Assembly: GCF_003815875.1 (NCBI RefSeq)
Contig: NZ_CP033924.1
Coordinates: 4,216,001 to 4,280,000 of the forward strand
Origin: Chryseobacterium lactis
GTDB taxonomy: Bacteria; Bacteroidota; Bacteroidia; Flavobacteriales; Weeksellaceae
Reading direction: 5' to 3'
DNA length: 64,000 nt
Shown here in pieces: positions 8,739 through 17,879 of the stretch. The translations under genes and the position numbers were made by a program. The notes under the pieces are model-generated. The model saw only the letters and a list, made by a program, of their open reading frames with translations. It was not told the DNA's origin and searched no databases. The first letter of the stretch is position 1; each line of letters starts with the position of its first letter.

Positions 8739-9692
8739 TGGGAATAGTTTACAGATCAAATTTAACCATTTTTGGTCTAAAAAGAAGATTAACATTTGTA
8801 ACAAAGCTTAAAAAAAGGTAATTTACAAATGTTTCAATGTTTTTAATTTAATTTACAACCATCAAACAAGTGTTGTTTTCGCCAAAAACAGTATTTAACA
8901 TCTGTAACAATATTAAACAGTACGTATTGTCAATTTGTCTGTTGGTAAAATTGTGGATTGCGAATAATTTAATTCAATATATTTAAAAACATAATAGTCA
9001 ATTAGTTATGTATTTTATCTCAATAGGTTTTGTAACATTACTTGAAGTATAGAAAACCCTATTTAAAGCCAAATGGGCATGATTTTATTAAACATATATA
9101 TTGTGGAAAACTCAGCTATTTACATATATAAACAGGTCCTATAAACTGAAAATCCTGAAATTTAGCCATAACTGTTCTTGAATTTTAGACTTTGAAAAGA
9201 AATTCTTATAGGAAAGAAATTTACTGAATCCTGAAAGAGAGAAATAGGGGTTAAATAGTCCAAAGTAGGCGTTTACATTGGTAATTTACAGTATTATTTA
9301 CTTTTGTATATCACTACAATACCTTGTTCTAAGTGGTTTAAACGCTATTTTTGACGTTCTAAGCATTTCAATATAAGAATTATTGTATTTTAATACTGTA
9401 AACAGAATTTACCGCTTAAAATGAGCTCATCATTGAAGATAATTTACATTTATAACCAGTTTTTTAGGAGATTTTAGAGAGTATATTCGACATGAAAACT
9501 ATTTCATGGTATTTGAAGTTTAATATAGTATATAGCAAAATACAGTTGTAATTAGAATTTAATAAGCTGTATTATAAGTATTTATAACTACGTTACATTT
9601 GTAAATCATAAAATTATTTTTAAATTTACATTTGTAGTTTGCTTTTGTAAATTATATAAGTTACATTTGTAATATCATTGAAAGATTATTTT
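8739..9692. promoter_or_regulatory. Long AT-rich divergent intergenic region with repeated TTACATTTGTAA-like palindromes
   Basis: About 950 bp without a gene on either strand. At least eight sites resemble the 12-bp palindrome TTACATTTGTAA: 8790-8801, 8823-8834, 8896-8907, 9120-9131, 9273-9284, 9444-9455, 9593-9604, 9626-9637 and 9661-9672, with 0 to 2 differences each. Pairs at both ends have 33-bp centre spacing (8795.5/8828.5 and 9598.5/9631.5), and the last is 35 bp on. Such periodic palindromes flanking a helix-turn-helix gene suggest cooperative operators. Confidence 0.65.
9639..9669 (+). promoter_or_regulatory. XRE-gene promoter with operator over its -7 box
   Basis: TTG at 9639-9641, a 20-bp spacer and TACATTTG at 9662-9669 match the Bacteroidota consensus TTG-N-TAnnTTTG. 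The -7 box lies within the palindrome TTACATTTGTAA (9661-9672), so a protein bound there would block this promoter. The start codon follows at 9693. Confidence 0.65.
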
Positions 9693-10229
9693 ATGAGCCT
9701 CAACGAAAGAATTTCCAAAGTAATAGAGTATTCCAATCTTACTCCTTCTGAATTTGCAGATGAGATTGATGTTCAACGTTCATCAATTTCTCATATTACA
9801 TCCGGAAGAAACAAACCGTCTCTGGAGTTTATCATAAAAATAAAATCCAGGTTCCCTGAACTTCTTTGGGACTGGCTCGTTACTGGAGAAGGTGAAATGC
9901 TGAAATCAGAATTACCGGAAGCAGCACCGGTCGTTGAAGAACATGTGGAAGATAAAGTAAGGACCACTCCTCTGCCCGATCTGTTTACGATGATGAACAA
10001 TGATAATGAATTCGGAGCTGATGAAACAGATATTGAGCCTGCCCAATCAAGTCCTGGAGAATCGATTATATCGACAAAGGATAAAGCTCCAGAAAATATA
10101 TCCGATTCTCAGCGATTAGAAAATTCAAGCGGCCAGATTCTAAGCCAAGTATTTGGTAATCAGGAGAATAAGATCAAACGTATTGTTTTGTTCTACGAAA
10201 ATGGAAAATTTGAAAGTTTTGAGCCTTAA
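9693..10229 (+). CDS. XRE-family helix-turn-helix regulator
   Basis: 178 residues. The N-terminal HTH (residues about 5-65) reads MSLNERISKVIEYSNLTPSE, with recognition helix region VQRSSISHITSGRNKPSLEF, then WDWLVTGEGEML, a segment common in phage-repressor-like XRE proteins. The remainder is acidic, Pro/Ser-rich and probably disordered, ending in a conserved-looking RIVLFYENGKFESFEP tail that could mediate dimerisation. There is no S24 peptidase domain. The ATG at 9693 is preferred over the in-frame TTG at 9678, which would lie at the transcription start. The operator-containing promoter just upstream implies negative autoregulation (inference). Confidence 0.75.
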   Translation: MSLNERISKVIEYSNLTPSEFADEIDVQRSSISHITSGRNKPSLEFIIKIKSRFPELLWDWLVTGEGEMLKSELPEAAPVVEEHVEDKVRTTPLPDLFTMMNNDNEFGADETDIEPAQSSPGESIISTKDKAPENISDSQRLENSSGQILSQVFGNQENKIKRIVLFYENGKFESFEP

Positions 10230-10231
10230 AA

Positions 10232-10258
10232 AACCTGACCAAAGAAAATGGTCAGGTT
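10232..10258. terminator. Hairpin after the XRE gene
   Basis: AACCTGACC (10232-10240) pairs with GGTCAGGTT (10250-10258), three bases after the stop codon. On the plus strand it is followed by A rather than T, so its terminator function there is less certain; the T-run lies on the minus side. The rest of 10259-10617 is AT-rich with no recognised gene or site. Confidence 0.5.
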
Positions 10259-10617
10259 AAAAAATATTTGAAGAAGAAAACTAAAGCTATTTGCTTTATT
10301 TATTTTAAAATTCGTGGTTAGAACTTTTTATCTACTATTGATCTTTTATATTCTTTAAACCATTTAAGGTTATGGAAGTTTTAGAAGATCATATTTACTT
10401 TCGTTAAAAAATTATGTTACATGCATCGATGACGGTATTTTCACCTGTCATTTCCTATCATTTAACCAAATATAATAAATTCAAATCAAATCAGCAATAA
10501 AAATTAAATTATTTTAACAAATAATTAATGTAATAAATAATTAATACGATTATTGTCAATACGATATAAATTTAATGACTGATTGAACTGATCATCATTG
10601 CTGACTTTAATTCAAAC

Positions 10618-10648
10618 AAAAAGACCTACATATACTGCAGGTCTTTTT
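10618..10648 (-). terminator. Terminator of the proline dehydrogenase gene
   Basis: AAAAAGACCT (10618-10627) pairs with AGGTCTTTTT (10639-10648), with T-runs on both sides, just beyond the proline dehydrogenase stop codon. Confidence 0.85.
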
Positions 10649-10670
10649 ATGTATCTTGAAAGTAATAGTA

Positions 10671-11837
10671 TTACTTTTTTCTTCTTTCCAACTCTTTTTT
10701 GATCAGTCCAAGTTCTCTTCCTGTTTGTCCGGCCACAGAAGTGTTTTCTCTGGCTCTTCTGGTTAAATATGGGACAACATCCTTTACAGGTCCATATGGA
10801 AGATATTTAGCTACATTATAGCCTTTATCTGACAAATAGAAGGTAATGTTATCACTCATTCCGTAAAGCTGGCCAAAATAAACGTGTGGGTTATCGTTTG
10901 CTAAAGATTTAGCTTTCATTTTATCCATAATCAACTCTGAAGAAATCTCATTGTGAGTACCGAAGAAAGCTGATACTTTATCCAAATGATTCATCACAAA
11001 GTCGATTCCGGCATTATAATTTTTATCGGAAGCGTCTTTGGTAGGCTGAATCGGATCTGCGTATCCTTTCTCTGCTGCTCTGGCTCTTTCCTTCTCCATA
11101 TAAGCACCACGAACGATCTTATAGCCGATGAAGTAGTTCTTTTCTCTGGCTCTTTTAAGATTTTCTTCCATATATTCCAGTCTTCCCGTTCTGTACATCT
11201 GGATGGTATTCCAAACGATAGGTTTTTCCTGGTTATATTTCTCCATCATTTCCTCACAAAGGTGGTCTGCTGAATCCTGCATCCAGGTTTCCTCAGCATC
11301 TACCATTACTTTTTTATCGTTTTCGTGGCAAAGACTACATACCTCATCAAATCTTCTCACCACTCTTTCCCATTCTTCTTTCTGGCTTGTGGTAAGCTCT
11401 GCTCCTTTTCCAACTGCTTCATAGATATCAATTCTACCAAAAGCTGTAGGCTTAAAAACAATAAAAGGAATCGCCGGATTTCCTACCGAAAACCTTACAA
11501 TATCCTTAATCTCCTTGCATACGGCATCAAAAGTTTCTTCATCTTCCTTCCCTTCAATAGAGTAATCAAAAATACTTCCGACACCTCTTTTGAAAAGCTG
11601 TTTTACCACTTTCATACTTTCCTCACGGGTTTCTCCTCCGCAGAATTGCTCAAATAAAGTGTTTTTTACAATTCCTGTAACGAAAGGAAAATTGTTGTGT
11701 ACTGTGAAATTAAGAACAGATGTTCCAAGGCTGGTAAGAGCGGGTTGTTCAATCATTTTAAACATCCAGTAAGCCTTTCTCAATTGTGCATCTGTTTTAT
11801 CTGCAAATGCAACTTTGGTATCGTTAAAAATGGGCAT
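10671..11837 (-). CDS. Proline dehydrogenase
   Basis: 388 residues. It oxidises L-proline to pyrroline-5-carboxylate with FAD, the first step of proline catabolism. The TIM-barrel PRODH pattern is complete: FDYSIEGKE near the first strands, VMVDAEETWMQ, IWNTIQMYRTGRLEY-type strand, KIVRGAYMEKER, GTHNEIS, and the C-terminal YLPYGPVKDVVPYLTRRARENT with the RRxxEN substrate-binding arginines. It is monofunctional, with no P5C dehydrogenase domain, as is usual in Bacteroidota. A TACCTTTG -7-like box lies at 11862-11869 on the minus strand. It is transcribed alone and ends at a clear terminator. Confidence 0.93.
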   Translation of the reverse strand: MPIFNDTKVAFADKTDAQLRKAYWMFKMIEQPALTSLGTSVLNFTVHNNFPFVTGIVKNTLFEQFCGGETREESMKVVKQLFKRGVGSIFDYSIEGKEDEETFDAVCKEIKDIVRFSVGNPAIPFIVFKPTAFGRIDIYEAVGKGAELTTSQKEEWERVVRRFDEVCSLCHENDKKVMVDAEETWMQDSADHLCEEMMEKYNQEKPIVWNTIQMYRTGRLEYMEENLKRAREKNYFIGYKIVRGAYMEKERARAAEKGYADPIQPTKDASDKNYNAGIDFVMNHLDKVSAFFGTHNEISSELIMDKMKAKSLANDNPHVYFGQLYGMSDNITFYLSDKGYNVAKYLPYGPVKDVVPYLTRRARENTSVAGQTGRELGLIKKELERRKK

Positions 11838-11900
11838 TCCTATTTATTAAATTTAATTACGCAAAGGTAATAATAACCTTAGTTTATTTAAAGAATTTTT

Positions 11901-12830
11901 TTATAATTTATGCTCTATTCCATTTAAAAGCATCGCAATAATTCCAACAAAAACCCAAAAACGTAATAGGTTCAGGGTGAAAAAGTTACTTCTTCTGGAA
12001 GAATTTAAGAGCAGATAAATACAAGAGATCATCACAAATAGACCTCCGGCAAAATAATAAGCCATAAATCCTGACACCCCTGTTTTGGTAATAATTTTCA
12101 TCGAGACCGTCATTGTAAACACCAGCAATGTGATAAGGATTGTCTTTGTGTTTCTGCTTTTAAAATAATTAGGAATCGTTGTATATCCAAAAGTTTTATC
12201 AACTGTCCTTGTTAGGGTGTCTTTTACAATATCAATACATAAAAGGATAAGGAAAAGAAAGACAGCCATCAGGAATACCTTTTTAGAAAAGGTTTCATAA
12301 TACACCATCATTCCAAAAAAAGGATATAGGGTAAGACTTACAAAAGTAAGATTGTTGACAATGAGAATGCGGCTTAGTTTATGGCTATAAAACCACATAA
12401 AAAACTGATAGACAACAAAGAAAATAAAAACATTATGGGAAATCATCCATGCTACTCCCAATGAAATAGCACTCAATCCCAGATACGCATACAGAAAGTA
12501 TTTTTGTTTTATAAAGCTCTGAACTCTGGTTCTGAACGGTTTTACAATATGATCTTTCTCCAGATCATAAAACTGGTTGATAATTCCGCCTGCTAAAATA
12601 GTAAGAACGGTACAGAAAATAATGCCATGAACTTTAAAATCAAAAACAAAATTTCTGAAACTTTCATCCTGATTAAACAGAAAGAATGTAGAAACATAGA
12701 GTGCAAATGTAAGCAAAGCAGCTACAAAAAACCTTGCTCCGAGCAGAAAGCCCACGAATTGTGAAAATCTGTAAAATAGAGATTTTGAGATATAATTTTT
12801 AGATTGGAAAGTTTCTTTTTCAGAATTCAT
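11901..12830 (-). CDS. UbiA-type membrane prenyltransferase
   Basis: 309 residues and about 8-9 hydrophobic segments. The first Asp-rich motif is NQFYDLEKD (residues 85-93, the NDxxDxxxD position) and the second is DIVKDTLTRTVDKTFGYTTIP, both needed to bind the prenyl diphosphate through magnesium. It resembles the geranylgeranylglycerol-phosphate/homogentisate-type transferases often found beside mevalonate-pathway genes in flavobacteria. It starts 10 bp after the GHMP kinase gene and is probably co-transcribed with it, which fits a role in isoprenoid lipid or quinone synthesis. The acceptor is not predictable from sequence. Confidence 0.8.
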   Translation of the reverse strand: MNSEKETFQSKNYISKSLFYRFSQFVGFLLGARFFVAALLTFALYVSTFFLFNQDESFRNFVFDFKVHGIIFCTVLTILAGGIINQFYDLEKDHIVKPFRTRVQSFIKQKYFLYAYLGLSAISLGVAWMISHNVFIFFVVYQFFMWFYSHKLSRILIVNNLTFVSLTLYPFFGMMVYYETFSKKVFLMAVFLFLILLCIDIVKDTLTRTVDKTFGYTTIPNYFKSRNTKTILITLLVFTMTVSMKIITKTGVSGFMAYYFAGGLFVMISCIYLLLNSSRRSNFFTLNLLRFWVFVGIIAMLLNGIEHKL

Positions 12831-12840
12831 TCCAATCTAT

Positions 12841-13767
12841 TTAAAATCTGTAAATCACCTCTTTTTGGAAGCCGTCAAGCATTTTTTCAGCTTTTTCGTA
12901 ATCTTTGGTAAATCCCAAAATATAACCTCCACCACCACTTCCGCAGAGTTTTAAATAGTAAGCATTGGAATCCAGGCCTTTTTTCCAGATATTAAAAATA
13001 CTTTCAGGAATCATGGGACGGAAATGTTCATAAGCCCAATAAGAAAGTTTTTTAAGATTTCTAAAGAAAGGATTCATATCTTTTTTCAGGAAAGAATCGA
13101 TACAAGCGTTGTTGTAACGGATAAATTCTTCTTTAAGGGTTTTACGGAAACCTTCTGTTTTCATTTTCTCAAAGAAAATCTGAATCATAGGTCCTGTTTC
13201 TCCTGTAATACCCGAGTCAATCAGGAAGATGGCTCCTTTGCCCTCTTCGCCATCCGGGATGGATACTCTGTCCAGGTTTTCTTTATTTTCAATAAGAATC
13301 GGAAGATTCATATAACAGATCAAAGGATCCATTCCTGAACTTTTACCATGGAAATAGCTTTCCATTTCGCCGAAAACAGCTTTTAATTTTTTAAGATTGT
13401 CTTTTGAAATATTCTCAGGATTTAGCTTACTGATTGAATATTTTTCAAAAATCGCTGCTACCAATGCTCCCGAACTTCCTACTCCATATCCCTGAGGAAT
13501 GTTGGAATCAAAGAAAAGTCCGTTTGAAATATCATTTTTCAAGCTATCGATATTCAGTTTGAAATCATCAGAAAGATCCAGCGTCGTAAGAAATTCTGAA
13601 TATTTTTGCAGATGTCTGTTGGAATTAAGTTCAAATTCAGAACTCAAATCTGAAAATTTTAAAGTTCCTTTATAGAAGCTGTATGGTACAACAAGCCCCT
13701 GGGAATCTTCAATCATTCCATATTCTCCAAACAGAATTATTTTTGCATAAAATAAAGGGTTGGTCAT
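12841..13767 (-). CDS. Mevalonate-kinase-like GHMP kinase
   Basis: About 308 residues from the ATG at 13765-13767. GHMP kinase motifs are present: FYAKIILFGEYGMI at the start, the ATP-binding loop PQGYGVGSSGALVAAI, SGMDPLICY, and the C-terminal KLCGSGGGGYILGF. The likely reaction is phosphorylation of mevalonate in the mevalonate route to isoprenoids, which flavobacteria use; another GHMP substrate cannot be excluded. The in-frame extension to 13821 runs across the promoter and is rejected. It heads an operon with the UbiA-type gene. Confidence 0.8.
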   Translation of the reverse strand: MTNPLFYAKIILFGEYGMIEDSQGLVVPYSFYKGTLKFSDLSSEFELNSNRHLQKYSEFLTTLDLSDDFKLNIDSLKNDISNGLFFDSNIPQGYGVGSSGALVAAIFEKYSISKLNPENISKDNLKKLKAVFGEMESYFHGKSSGMDPLICYMNLPILIENKENLDRVSIPDGEEGKGAIFLIDSGITGETGPMIQIFFEKMKTEGFRKTLKEEFIRYNNACIDSFLKKDMNPFFRNLKKLSYWAYEHFRPMIPESIFNIWKKGLDSNAYYLKLCGSGGGGYILGFTKDYEKAEKMLDGFQKEVIYRF

Positions 13768-13787
13768 GTTGACAATAAATCTTTTTG

Positions 13788-13821
13788 CAAAGTTAAAAAT
13801 TATTCTGCTCAATATAAACAA
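13788..13821 (-). promoter_or_regulatory. Bacteroidota promoter of the GHMP kinase operon
   Basis: On the minus strand TTG (13819-13821), a 23-bp spacer and TAACTTTG (13788-13795), about 20 bp before the start codon. It supports the ATG at 13767. Confidence 0.5.
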
Positions 13822-13904
13822 AATTCAGGCCGAATTCTAACATATTTTAACAATAGATTTATTTCTATCATTTGTTGAGCATTGAAAATCAAGATTTGCA
13901 ATGT

Positions 13905-13931
13905 AAAAAAGCCTGAAAATTCAGGCTTTTT
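13905..13931 (-). terminator. Terminator of the metalloprotease gene
   Basis: A 12-bp perfect stem, AAAAAGCCTGAA (13906-13917) with TTCAGGCTTTTT (13920-13931), placed 20 bp beyond the protease stop codon; U-run on the minus strand. Confidence 0.85.
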
Positions 13932-13951
13932 GTTATTTATATATACGTGAT

Positions 13952-16114
13952 TTATTGTTTGATCAACTTTTTATTTACAGTCTGTTTTACCGTTTCTATT
14001 GTGATTACATAGTTTCCTGTCTGAATAGATGAGAGGTTAACTTCATGTTGAGTCCCTTTTAGAGAAGAAGCTGAAATAACCAGCCTTCCGGATTCATCAT
14101 AAATTTTATAAGCCTTCAGTGCTTCTTTGGAAGTGATAACAATAGCATTTTTCGCAGGATTCGGGTAGATACCTACTGAATTATTTTTTGCAGTAAGATC
14201 TTCTACTCCTAAAACGCCACAAGAGAAATTTACCTTCCAGCCATTATCGGTAACTCCTCCATCTGAAACAAATTTCACAGTTATTGCTCCTGAAGGGTCT
14301 GTAGATGTGAAAGGGCCAGGAATCGTATTCCCCGTCAAATTATTTCCATTGGTAAATAATGGTGAGGCAGTAGAAGTTCCATTGTAAACATACATATAAT
14401 CGTAATCTTGCTCAAGAGCAAATTCGGTAAAGGTCATTGTCAATGAGGAACCAGAAGTTGGATAAAACGTTTTTACAAGATCTTCATTATCTGCATACTT
14501 TCCGGTTGGACCTCCTGTATCTGTAAATTGAACTCCATCACACCACGCGCCATCTGTCAAAAACATTTTTGATATTTGGTAGGCATTAGGTCCGCTGCAA
14601 TCACTTCCCACATTAAGTTTGTAATATGTTGCCGGCTGAAGATTTGTAAAGTTAATTGCTTGTGTATTTACATTTCCAGTAGACACTACTGTTCCATCCA
14701 TTCTGGTAAGTCTATGTTTCCAGGATGTTGACGTTGCATCTGTGAAAGCTGCATTTGCCGAAGTTTGTGTAATATTTGCAATATTCAGGTTGGTAACTGA
14801 AAGAGGACATGATGTTGTACAATTGGTCCCAAGACACCCTTTTGAATCGATCGTATTCCTGATCTGTGCTCCCGGCTGTACGCCAAATCCATTGGCAAAA
14901 TTAATCCCAACACTAGAAACCAAATGACAATAACTCATAATAGTACCGCCTCCGGCTGGTGGAAGCGCCGCATTACATCCTTCATTGTTTCCTGATGCAG
15001 GTCCACATCCGTCAATAGCGGTATTATTCCCATTCCAGAAACAAGCATGTGTATGTGGAGAGCCTAAATTATGACCAAGTTCATGCGTCATTGCTTCTAT
15101 ATTCCAGGAATAAGTCGGAACATTCTGATAGGTAAAATTCACACCACAATAAGAGTATCTTGAATTAGTACAAACTCCATTTACGTAAGCTATACTTGTT
15201 GTAGCAGGATTTCTTAATAATTGTGCCAAATCACCATTAAAAGTAGTTCTTGTCGTTTTGTACTGGTTAAGGATTGCGCTTGGCGATCCTGAATAAGGAT
15301 CAGTAGTCGTCCAAACAAAGACTCCACTTAGAGCTACTTTAATATTATCATTGGCATATAATGTTGAAACATTATTATGCATGGCAGTAACCCAATTAGT
15401 AGTAGTGGTTGTATCACTTCCATTTTGAGTATAAGGTCCATACCCTGCTTCGTAAAAGATTCTGACGCAATTATCCGTTTTCTTATCATTTACATGATCA
15501 GGATTAAAAGCGATCTTTTGGGATGAAACCTCTTTCAAGTCATCTGTTCCGCAAACAAATGGGTTGGAACCTGTTAATTTGGCATCTGAATAGCTGACAA
15601 AGTCATCAGAATTTTTAACTTTCCCTACAACAATATTTCCCATTCCCAAGGCAGAAGAGACTCCTACAATGTCATTATCAAAAAAGCTAAAAGCAACAAT
15701 AGAGGTATTATCTCCTTTTATAATTCCCTGGTAATAAACTCCCGGGGTATATTGTACTGTATTCCCTTTTTCAGTAACTACTTTAAAATCGTTGGTGAAA
15801 ATCTGGTTTTTGTACATTTCAACGGTGATAGATTGTCCACCGGCGTATGGAAAAGTAATTTCAATAAATTCAGGTTTTTCACTGACAAGCTTTTTTAATT
15901 CGGCAGACTTTAAGGAAATAACAGTAATATCTGTTGCTGCCTTTTTGTATTCGGCAAGTTTATCAGCAGAATTATTTATTTCAAACAAATCATAGCTTTT
16001 GAATGTTACTTTCGTGTTATGATATTCTGAAATTTTTTCAGCAACCGGTTTTAATTTCTGTGAAAAACTAAAAGCAAAGCATTGCAGTATGCAAAATAGT
16101 AGAACTTTTTTCAT
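13952..16114 (-). CDS. Secreted reprolysin-like zinc metalloprotease with CUB-like and T9SS sorting domains
   Basis: 720 residues. An N-terminal signal peptide (MKKVLLFCILQCFAFSFSQ) is followed by a propeptide-like region up to about residue 200. The catalytic domain carries HELGHNLGSPH starting at residue 344: the HExxHxxGxxH zinc site, followed by a distal Met in TIMSYCH. A fibronectin-III-like stretch (about 440-520) and a CUB-like domain (about 530-635, DYDYMYVYNG) come next. The last ~75 residues form a type-A T9SS sorting domain (GIYPNPAKNAI to TVNKKLIKQ), so the protein is predicted to cross the outer membrane through T9SS and become surface-attached or released. It is flanked by its own terminator. 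Confidence 0.88.
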   Translation of the reverse strand: MKKVLLFCILQCFAFSFSQKLKPVAEKISEYHNTKVTFKSYDLFEINNSADKLAEYKKAATDITVISLKSAELKKLVSEKPEFIEITFPYAGGQSITVEMYKNQIFTNDFKVVTEKGNTVQYTPGVYYQGIIKGDNTSIVAFSFFDNDIVGVSSALGMGNIVVGKVKNSDDFVSYSDAKLTGSNPFVCGTDDLKEVSSQKIAFNPDHVNDKKTDNCVRIFYEAGYGPYTQNGSDTTTTTNWVTAMHNNVSTLYANDNIKVALSGVFVWTTTDPYSGSPSAILNQYKTTRTTFNGDLAQLLRNPATTSIAYVNGVCTNSRYSYCGVNFTYQNVPTYSWNIEAMTHELGHNLGSPHTHACFWNGNNTAIDGCGPASGNNEGCNAALPPAGGGTIMSYCHLVSSVGINFANGFGVQPGAQIRNTIDSKGCLGTNCTTSCPLSVTNLNIANITQTSANAAFTDATSTSWKHRLTRMDGTVVSTGNVNTQAINFTNLQPATYYKLNVGSDCSGPNAYQISKMFLTDGAWCDGVQFTDTGGPTGKYADNEDLVKTFYPTSGSSLTMTFTEFALEQDYDYMYVYNGTSTASPLFTNGNNLTGNTIPGPFTSTDPSGAITVKFVSDGGVTDNGWKVNFSCGVLGVEDLTAKNNSVGIYPNPAKNAIVITSKEALKAYKIYDESGRLVISASSLKGTQHEVNLSSIQTGNYVITIETVKQTVNKKLIKQ

Positions 16115-16250
16115 TATTTTGATTTTTTTAATGTTTACAAATTAACAAAAAAAATCAAACAATAGTGAAAAATTACTATCATTTTTTAATATTTTAAAAC
16201 AAATAGCAATAAATAAGCTCAAATCACCAAAAAGATGATTGGATGAAAAT

Positions 16251-16278
16251 AAAAAAAGACGTTAAAAATAACGTCTTT
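16251..16278 (-). terminator. Terminator of the UMF1-type MFS gene
   Basis: AAAGACGTTA (16255-16264) pairs with TAACGTCTTT (16269-16278), followed on the minus strand by a T-run; 4 bp beyond the transporter stop codon. Confidence 0.85.
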
Positions 16279-16282
16279 CATT

Positions 16283-17773
16283 TTATAAAGTTTCTCTGTC
16301 CTTTCTCATTTGGACCTTTAAAAACCGAATTAATATTAATCCTGCACCAAAAAATAAGGTCATCGATAAAGCGGCAATACGCATATTATTAAAATGCTCA
16401 ATCAATGTTGCAAAGATAAATGTTCCAATAATGATGGCTATCTTTTCCAACACGTCGTAGAAGCTGAAATACGTTGTATTTTCCATAGAATTTTCAGGAA
16501 GTAATTTTGAATAGGTAGATCTTGACATCGCCTGAAGTCCTCCCATTACTAATCCTACGACTGCAGCAACTCCGTAGAATTGATACTCTACTGTAGGGTT
16601 TTCCTTGTTGAGGAAGAAAGCCCAGATACAGGCAACAATCCATAATATGATCGCAATCGAAATAACGTTTTTGTTTCCGATTCTTTTGGATAGTCTGGAA
16701 AAAATCACAGCTCCGATAATGGCTTCAATCTGAATTACCAGAAGGGTTCCTATCAGTTTATCCTGAGCAAGATTGATTTCACTCTTCCCGAATAAGGTTG
16801 CCATAAGGAATATAGTCTGCATTCCTACGCTGTAAAAGAAAAAGCTGGACAAAAAGAATTTAAGATTTTTATCCTTGAATAATTCTCCGCCTACTTTAAA
16901 CAGCTCATGGAAGCTTTCTTTGGCAATATCCTTATAGAAGCTCATATTGTCTTTAAAAACCTCAAAAAAGCCACCTTGTTCTGCATGCTTTTTAAAAATA
17001 TTTTTATAATTCAGCAACACAAGATCTTTTGGAAGCTTGTCTTTTACATCTCCGAATTGTGGAAGATGTTTGAAAGTATATTGAGAAAAACCAAACCACC
17101 ATGCACCGGTTAACAGGAAGCTTATTCTTGTAAATAGCAACTGCTGTGCTGCTCCTTTGGCAAAAACCTGGATCAATATTAAGCAGATCACAACCAGAAC
17201 TACAGAACCGATATATCCATAGACATATCCTCTTGCAGAAAGAGCATCCTGTCTGTCGGGTGTTGCAATATCAGGTAGGAACGAGTTATAAAACACAAGA
17301 CTTCCCCAGAATCCGACACTCGCAGTAATACTGAATAAGAGACCTAAAAATACATTATGCATTCCGGTAAACATTGCAAGCCCCATACATGAAGTTGCTC
17401 CCAGGTAGCAGAAGAACTGCAGGAAGGATTTTTTATTTCCAATAGTGTCAGCTAAAGAAGACAGAAATGGAGATAACAATACTACAATAAAGAATGATAT
17501 CGTTAAAGAATATCCATACACCGCATCCGGCTGATATCCTTCACCAAAGATTTTGATGGTATGCCTTACCGGAACATCAATCCATTTTTTTGTTTCCGCT
17601 ATATATTCTTTTTTCTCATACGCTGTGGTGAGGATAGAATAGTAAATAGGAAAAATTGTAGAAGTAATAACCAAGGAGTAAACAGAATTGGCCCAGTCGT
17701 ATACTGCCCAGGCTTTCATAATCTTCGGGTTATTTTTTATGTTTTTAGGCTGTCGATTCTCAGTTTCAGACAT
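16283..17773 (-). CDS. MFS transporter, UMF1/Atg22-like
   Basis: 496 residues, about 12 membrane segments. The start of the hydrophobic part, KAWAVYDWANSVYSLVITST, is the signature of the UMF1 (unknown major facilitator 1) family, related to the yeast vacuolar effluxer Atg22. Between TM6 and TM7 is a long charged cytoplasmic loop (about residues 235-305). LLPENSMENTTYFSFYDVLEKIA is another family block. Likely an inner-membrane exporter; the substrate is unknown. A TATTTTTG box at 17795-17802 on the minus strand may be its -7 element. It is transcribed alone. Confidence 0.82.
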   Translation of the reverse strand: MSETENRQPKNIKNNPKIMKAWAVYDWANSVYSLVITSTIFPIYYSILTTAYEKKEYIAETKKWIDVPVRHTIKIFGEGYQPDAVYGYSLTISFFIVVLLSPFLSSLADTIGNKKSFLQFFCYLGATSCMGLAMFTGMHNVFLGLLFSITASVGFWGSLVFYNSFLPDIATPDRQDALSARGYVYGYIGSVVLVVICLILIQVFAKGAAQQLLFTRISFLLTGAWWFGFSQYTFKHLPQFGDVKDKLPKDLVLLNYKNIFKKHAEQGGFFEVFKDNMSFYKDIAKESFHELFKVGGELFKDKNLKFFLSSFFFYSVGMQTIFLMATLFGKSEINLAQDKLIGTLLVIQIEAIIGAVIFSRLSKRIGNKNVISIAIILWIVACIWAFFLNKENPTVEYQFYGVAAVVGLVMGGLQAMSRSTYSKLLPENSMENTTYFSFYDVLEKIAIIIGTFIFATLIEHFNNMRIAALSMTLFFGAGLILIRFLKVQMRKDRETL

Positions 17774-17808
17774 TTCAAATAAATATTAGTAGCACAAAAA
17801 TAGAAAAA

Positions 17809-17857
17809 CCATTAAGAAATGGATAAGTTTTTGAAAAAATTATCTATTCCTTAATGG
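17809..17857 (-). terminator. Long imperfect hairpin downstream of thiolase
   Basis: Two 18-nt arms (17809-17826 and 17840-17857) match at 16 positions and are followed on the minus strand by a T-rich tract. It lies about 25 bp after the thiolase stop codon. Confidence 0.65.
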
Positions 17858-17879
17858 TAATATGTTATAAAACAATATA

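Noticed and set aside
8739..9692. CRISPR-like array suggested by repeated TTACATTTGTAA
   Set aside because: The repeats are 12 bp, palindromic and irregularly spaced, with no constant spacer length and no cas genes; operators are the better explanation.
10230..10670. Possible small RNA in the gap between the XRE and proline dehydrogenase genes
   Set aside because: Only two hairpins next to the gene ends were seen; the rest is featureless AT-rich DNA with no promoter that I could support.
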